Assembly: GCA_900759435.1 (NCBI GenBank) | Contig: CAAEVD010000175.1 | Coordinates: 1-6,940 of the forward strand | DNA length: 6,940 nt | Reading direction: 5' to 3' | From: an uncultured Collinsella sp. | Lineage (GTDB): Bacteria; Actinomycetota; Coriobacteriia; Coriobacteriales; Coriobacteriaceae | Shown: positions 4,988 to 6,940 of the stretch, piece by piece | Layout of the letters: the number at the start of each line of letters is the position of its first letter | Numbering within the stretch: position 1 is the stretch's first letter | Translations under genes and position numbers: made by a program | The notes under the pieces: model-generated | What the model was told of the DNA's origin: nothing | What the model saw: only the letters and a program-made list of their open reading frames with translations | The model's database searches: none

Positions 4988-5046
4988 GTCTCAGCGCCCC
5001 CTGTGCGTGGACGTCTTGCAGTCACGCGAGCGAAGGGATTTATCCT

Positions 5047-6894
5047 ATGTGCGGAATCGTCGGCTACACCGGCTCTGATATTGCAAAGAACATTCTGGTC
5101 ACAGGCCTTAAGCGCATGGAGTATCGCGGCTATGACTCCTCGGGCGTCGCGCTCGAGGTGGGCGAGGGCGCCGCGGCGCACCTCGACGTTATCCGCCGCG
5201 TGGGTAAGGTCGCGGGTCTGGAGAGCGAGCTTTCCAATATCGATAGCGACGCAACCTGCGGTATCGGTCACACCCGTTGGGCCACTCACGGCAAGCCTTC
5301 CGTCGTTAACGCTCATCCCCACACCAGCTGCGACGGTCGCATCGCCATCGTCCACAACGGCATTATCGAGAACTTCGCCGAACTGCGTGAGGAGCTGGAG
5401 GGCCGCGGCCATCACTTTAAGAGCGAGACCGATACGGAGGTCTTCGCGCATCTGATCGAAGAGGCTTATGCCGAGACGCACGACCTGATGGCCTCCGTGC
5501 GCGAGGCGTGCACCCATGTGGTAGGCGCCTACGGCCTGGCCGCCGTGTGCGCCGACGAGCCTGGCGTAATCGCCGTTGCCCGCAAAGACTCCCCGATTGT
5601 GGTCGGCGTGGGCGAGACCGGCTCCTACGTCGCCTCCGACGTCATCGCGCTTATCGACGCCACCCGCGATGTCGTGGTGCTCGAGGACGGTCAGTTTGCC
5701 AAGCTCACGCCTGCGGGCGTCGAGTACACCGACGAGGCCGGCGATGTCATCGAGCCCAAGGTCACCCACATCGACTGGGACCTGGACATGGCCGAAAAGG
5801 GCGGCTATCCCGACTTTATGCTCAAGGAGATCCACGAGCAGCCGCGCGTCGTGCGCGACACGCTGGTTGGCCGTATGACCCCCGCCGGCGAGCTCGACAT
5901 CGACGAGCTGGGCCTGTCCCTCGAGGAGCTCAACGACATTGACCGTGTCTACGTGATCGCCTGCGGCACCAGCTATCATGCCGGCCTCATCGCAAAGAAC
6001 CTTATTGAGGGCTGGGCTCGCATTCCCACCGAGGTTGAGGCTGCCAGCGAGTTCCGCTATCGCAACCCCATCATCACGCCGACGACGCTCGTCGTTGCCG
6101 TGTCCCAGTCGGGCGAGACGGCCGATACCCTCGCCGCCATTCGCGACGCGCGTATCAAGGGCGCCAAGGTCTTTGGCATCACCAACGTGGTGGGCAGCCC
6201 CGTGGCGCGCGAGAGCGACGGCGTCATCTATACCAAGGCCAACAAGGAGATCGCGGTCGCCTCGACCAAGAGCTTCATCGGCCAGGTTGTGAGCCTGACG
6301 CTGCTGGCTCTGCTGCTGGCGCAGGTCAAGTACCGTCTGACCACTAAGCAGACGCGCATGATGTTCCGCGAGCTTTCCGATACGGCCGAGCAGATCCAGT
6401 GGATTTTGGATACGCAGACCGAGGCCGTGCATGAGGCCGCCCTGCTGTGCAAGGACGCGCAGTCCGCACTGTTCGTGGGCCGTGGCATGGGTGCCGCTAT
6501 TTCCTACGAGGGCGCGCTCAAGCTCAAGGAGGTCAGCTACCTGCACGCCGAGGCGTATGCTGCCGGCGAGATGAAGCATGGCCCCATCGCGCTGATCGAT
6601 CCGGGCTTCCCCGTCATCGCCGTGGCCACCAAGAGCGCTACCTACGACAAGACCGTGTCGAACCTTATGGAGTGCAAGGCGCGCGGTGCCAAGGTCATCG
6701 TCGTTGCCACTGAGGGCGACGAGGAGATCAACAAGATCGCCGACTGCATCATTCGCGTGCCGGCCGTCCGCGACGTGTTCAGCCCCATCACGGCGAGCGT
6801 TCCGCTGCAGCTGCTCGCCCGCGAGGTCGCCATCCTGCGCGGCTGCGACGTCGACCAGCCCCGAAACCTGGCGAAAAGCGTTACTGTCGAGTAA
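5047..6894 (+). CDS. glmS: Glutamine--fructose-6-phosphate aminotransferase (isomerising), GlmS
   Basis: The complete 615-residue enzyme converts fructose 6-phosphate and glutamine to glucosamine 6-phosphate and glutamate, the first step toward UDP-GlcNAc and peptidoglycan. The class II glutaminase domain begins MCGIVGYTGS; Cys2 becomes the N-terminal nucleophile after Met removal. It continues with GHTRWATHG (74-82), HNGIIEN (103-109) and ETDTE (127-131). Two SIS sugar-phosphate domains follow: SIS1 from about 295, with CGTSYHA (306-312) and SQSGET (353-358), and SIS2 from about 465, with VGRGMG (477-482) and KEVSYLHAEAYAAGEMKHG (494-512). The conserved C-terminal tail DQPRNLAKSVTVE (603-615) closes the synthase site and channels ammonia. 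Length is normal (E. coli 609). AAGGGA (5033-5038) lies eight bases before the ATG. No frameshift or missing catalytic residue is seen. It is cytoplasmic. It is the only gene of its pathway here, is preceded by an operator-like cluster, and has no room for a glmS ribozyme leader. Confidence 0.98.
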   Translation: MCGIVGYTGSDIAKNILVTGLKRMEYRGYDSSGVALEVGEGAAAHLDVIRRVGKVAGLESELSNIDSDATCGIGHTRWATHGKPSVVNAHPHTSCDGRIAIVHNGIIENFAELREELEGRGHHFKSETDTEVFAHLIEEAYAETHDLMASVREACTHVVGAYGLAAVCADEPGVIAVARKDSPIVVGVGETGSYVASDVIALIDATRDVVVLEDGQFAKLTPAGVEYTDEAGDVIEPKVTHIDWDLDMAEKGGYPDFMLKEIHEQPRVVRDTLVGRMTPAGELDIDELGLSLEELNDIDRVYVIACGTSYHAGLIAKNLIEGWARIPTEVEAASEFRYRNPIITPTTLVVAVSQSGETADTLAAIRDARIKGAKVFGITNVVGSPVARESDGVIYTKANKEIAVASTKSFIGQVVSLTLLALLLAQVKYRLTTKQTRMMFRELSDTAEQIQWILDTQTEAVHEAALLCKDAQSALFVGRGMGAAISYEGALKLKEVSYLHAEAYAAGEMKHGPIALIDPGFPVIAVATKSATYDKTVSNLMECKARGAKVIVVATEGDEEINKIADCIIRVPAVRDVFSPITASVPLQLLAREVAILRGCDVDQPRNLAKSVTVE

Positions 6895-6940
6895 TCGAGT
6901 TCCGTCATCCTAACAACTAAGGCCCGGCTCCGTTGCAGCG

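Noticed and set aside
4988..5046. Possible glmS ribozyme (AGCGCC at 4993-4998 recalls its core)
   Set aside because: Only about 50 bases remain before the ATG, too few for the ribozyme's multiple helices, and no matching pairing was found.
4783..6579. A 598-codon open frame on the minus strand opposite glmS
   Set aside because: It is the antisense shadow of glmS, long because GC-rich codon use suppresses stops. The protein is His/Asp/Gly/Val-rich with no family signature, and glmS is unambiguous.
6895..6940. Start of another feature after glmS
   Set aside because: Forty-six bases with no hairpin completed before the window edge and no start signal; nothing can be supported.

Overview
This window is GC-rich DNA densely packed with bacterial genes on both strands. 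It looks like chromosomal DNA from a Gram-positive gut actinobacterium of the class Coriobacteriia, most likely Collinsella or a relative. That placement is an inference from base composition, the style of the proteins and AGGAG-type ribosome binding sites; no marker gene here proves it. I see no tRNA, rRNA, CRISPR array, complete insertion sequence or phage gene.

Layout, left to right: (1) the 3' end of an EF-G-family translation factor gene (+), closed by a strong intrinsic terminator; (2) a gene for a secreted DNA/RNA non-specific endonuclease (-); (3) a 380-bp gene-free stretch holding a REP-like hairpin repeat (copy A) and a roughly 100-nt near-continuous RNA-like hairpin; (4) larE (-), an ATP-dependent sulfur transferase of the nickel-pincer cofactor type; (5) a divergent promoter region; (6) a HAD-superfamily sugar-phosphate-type phosphatase/mutase gene (+); (7) a 19-bp-stem bidirectional terminator shared with (8) a LacI-family regulator gene (-); (9) a 326-bp divergent control region with a REPIN-like tandem of hairpins, the lacI promoter and a cluster of TGGTAT half-sites; (10) the complete glmS gene (+), the entry enzyme of amino-sugar and peptidoglycan precursor synthesis.

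The genes do not form one operon: each appears to be a single-gene unit with its own signals. The strongest functional pairing is glmS with the inverted TGGTAT sites in front of it, which resemble the half-sites of NagR/DasR-type GntR regulators of amino-sugar metabolism. The space before glmS is too short for a glmS ribozyme, so transcriptional control is the likelier mode. The LacI-family gene is divergent from glmS and its target is unknown.

The least explained material is non-coding: a 56-bp repeat present twice in opposite orientation (52/56 identical), a second hairpin that shares only the GGGACAGG loop core with it, and the long rod-like structure beside larE whose wobble pairs favour a plus-strand RNA.
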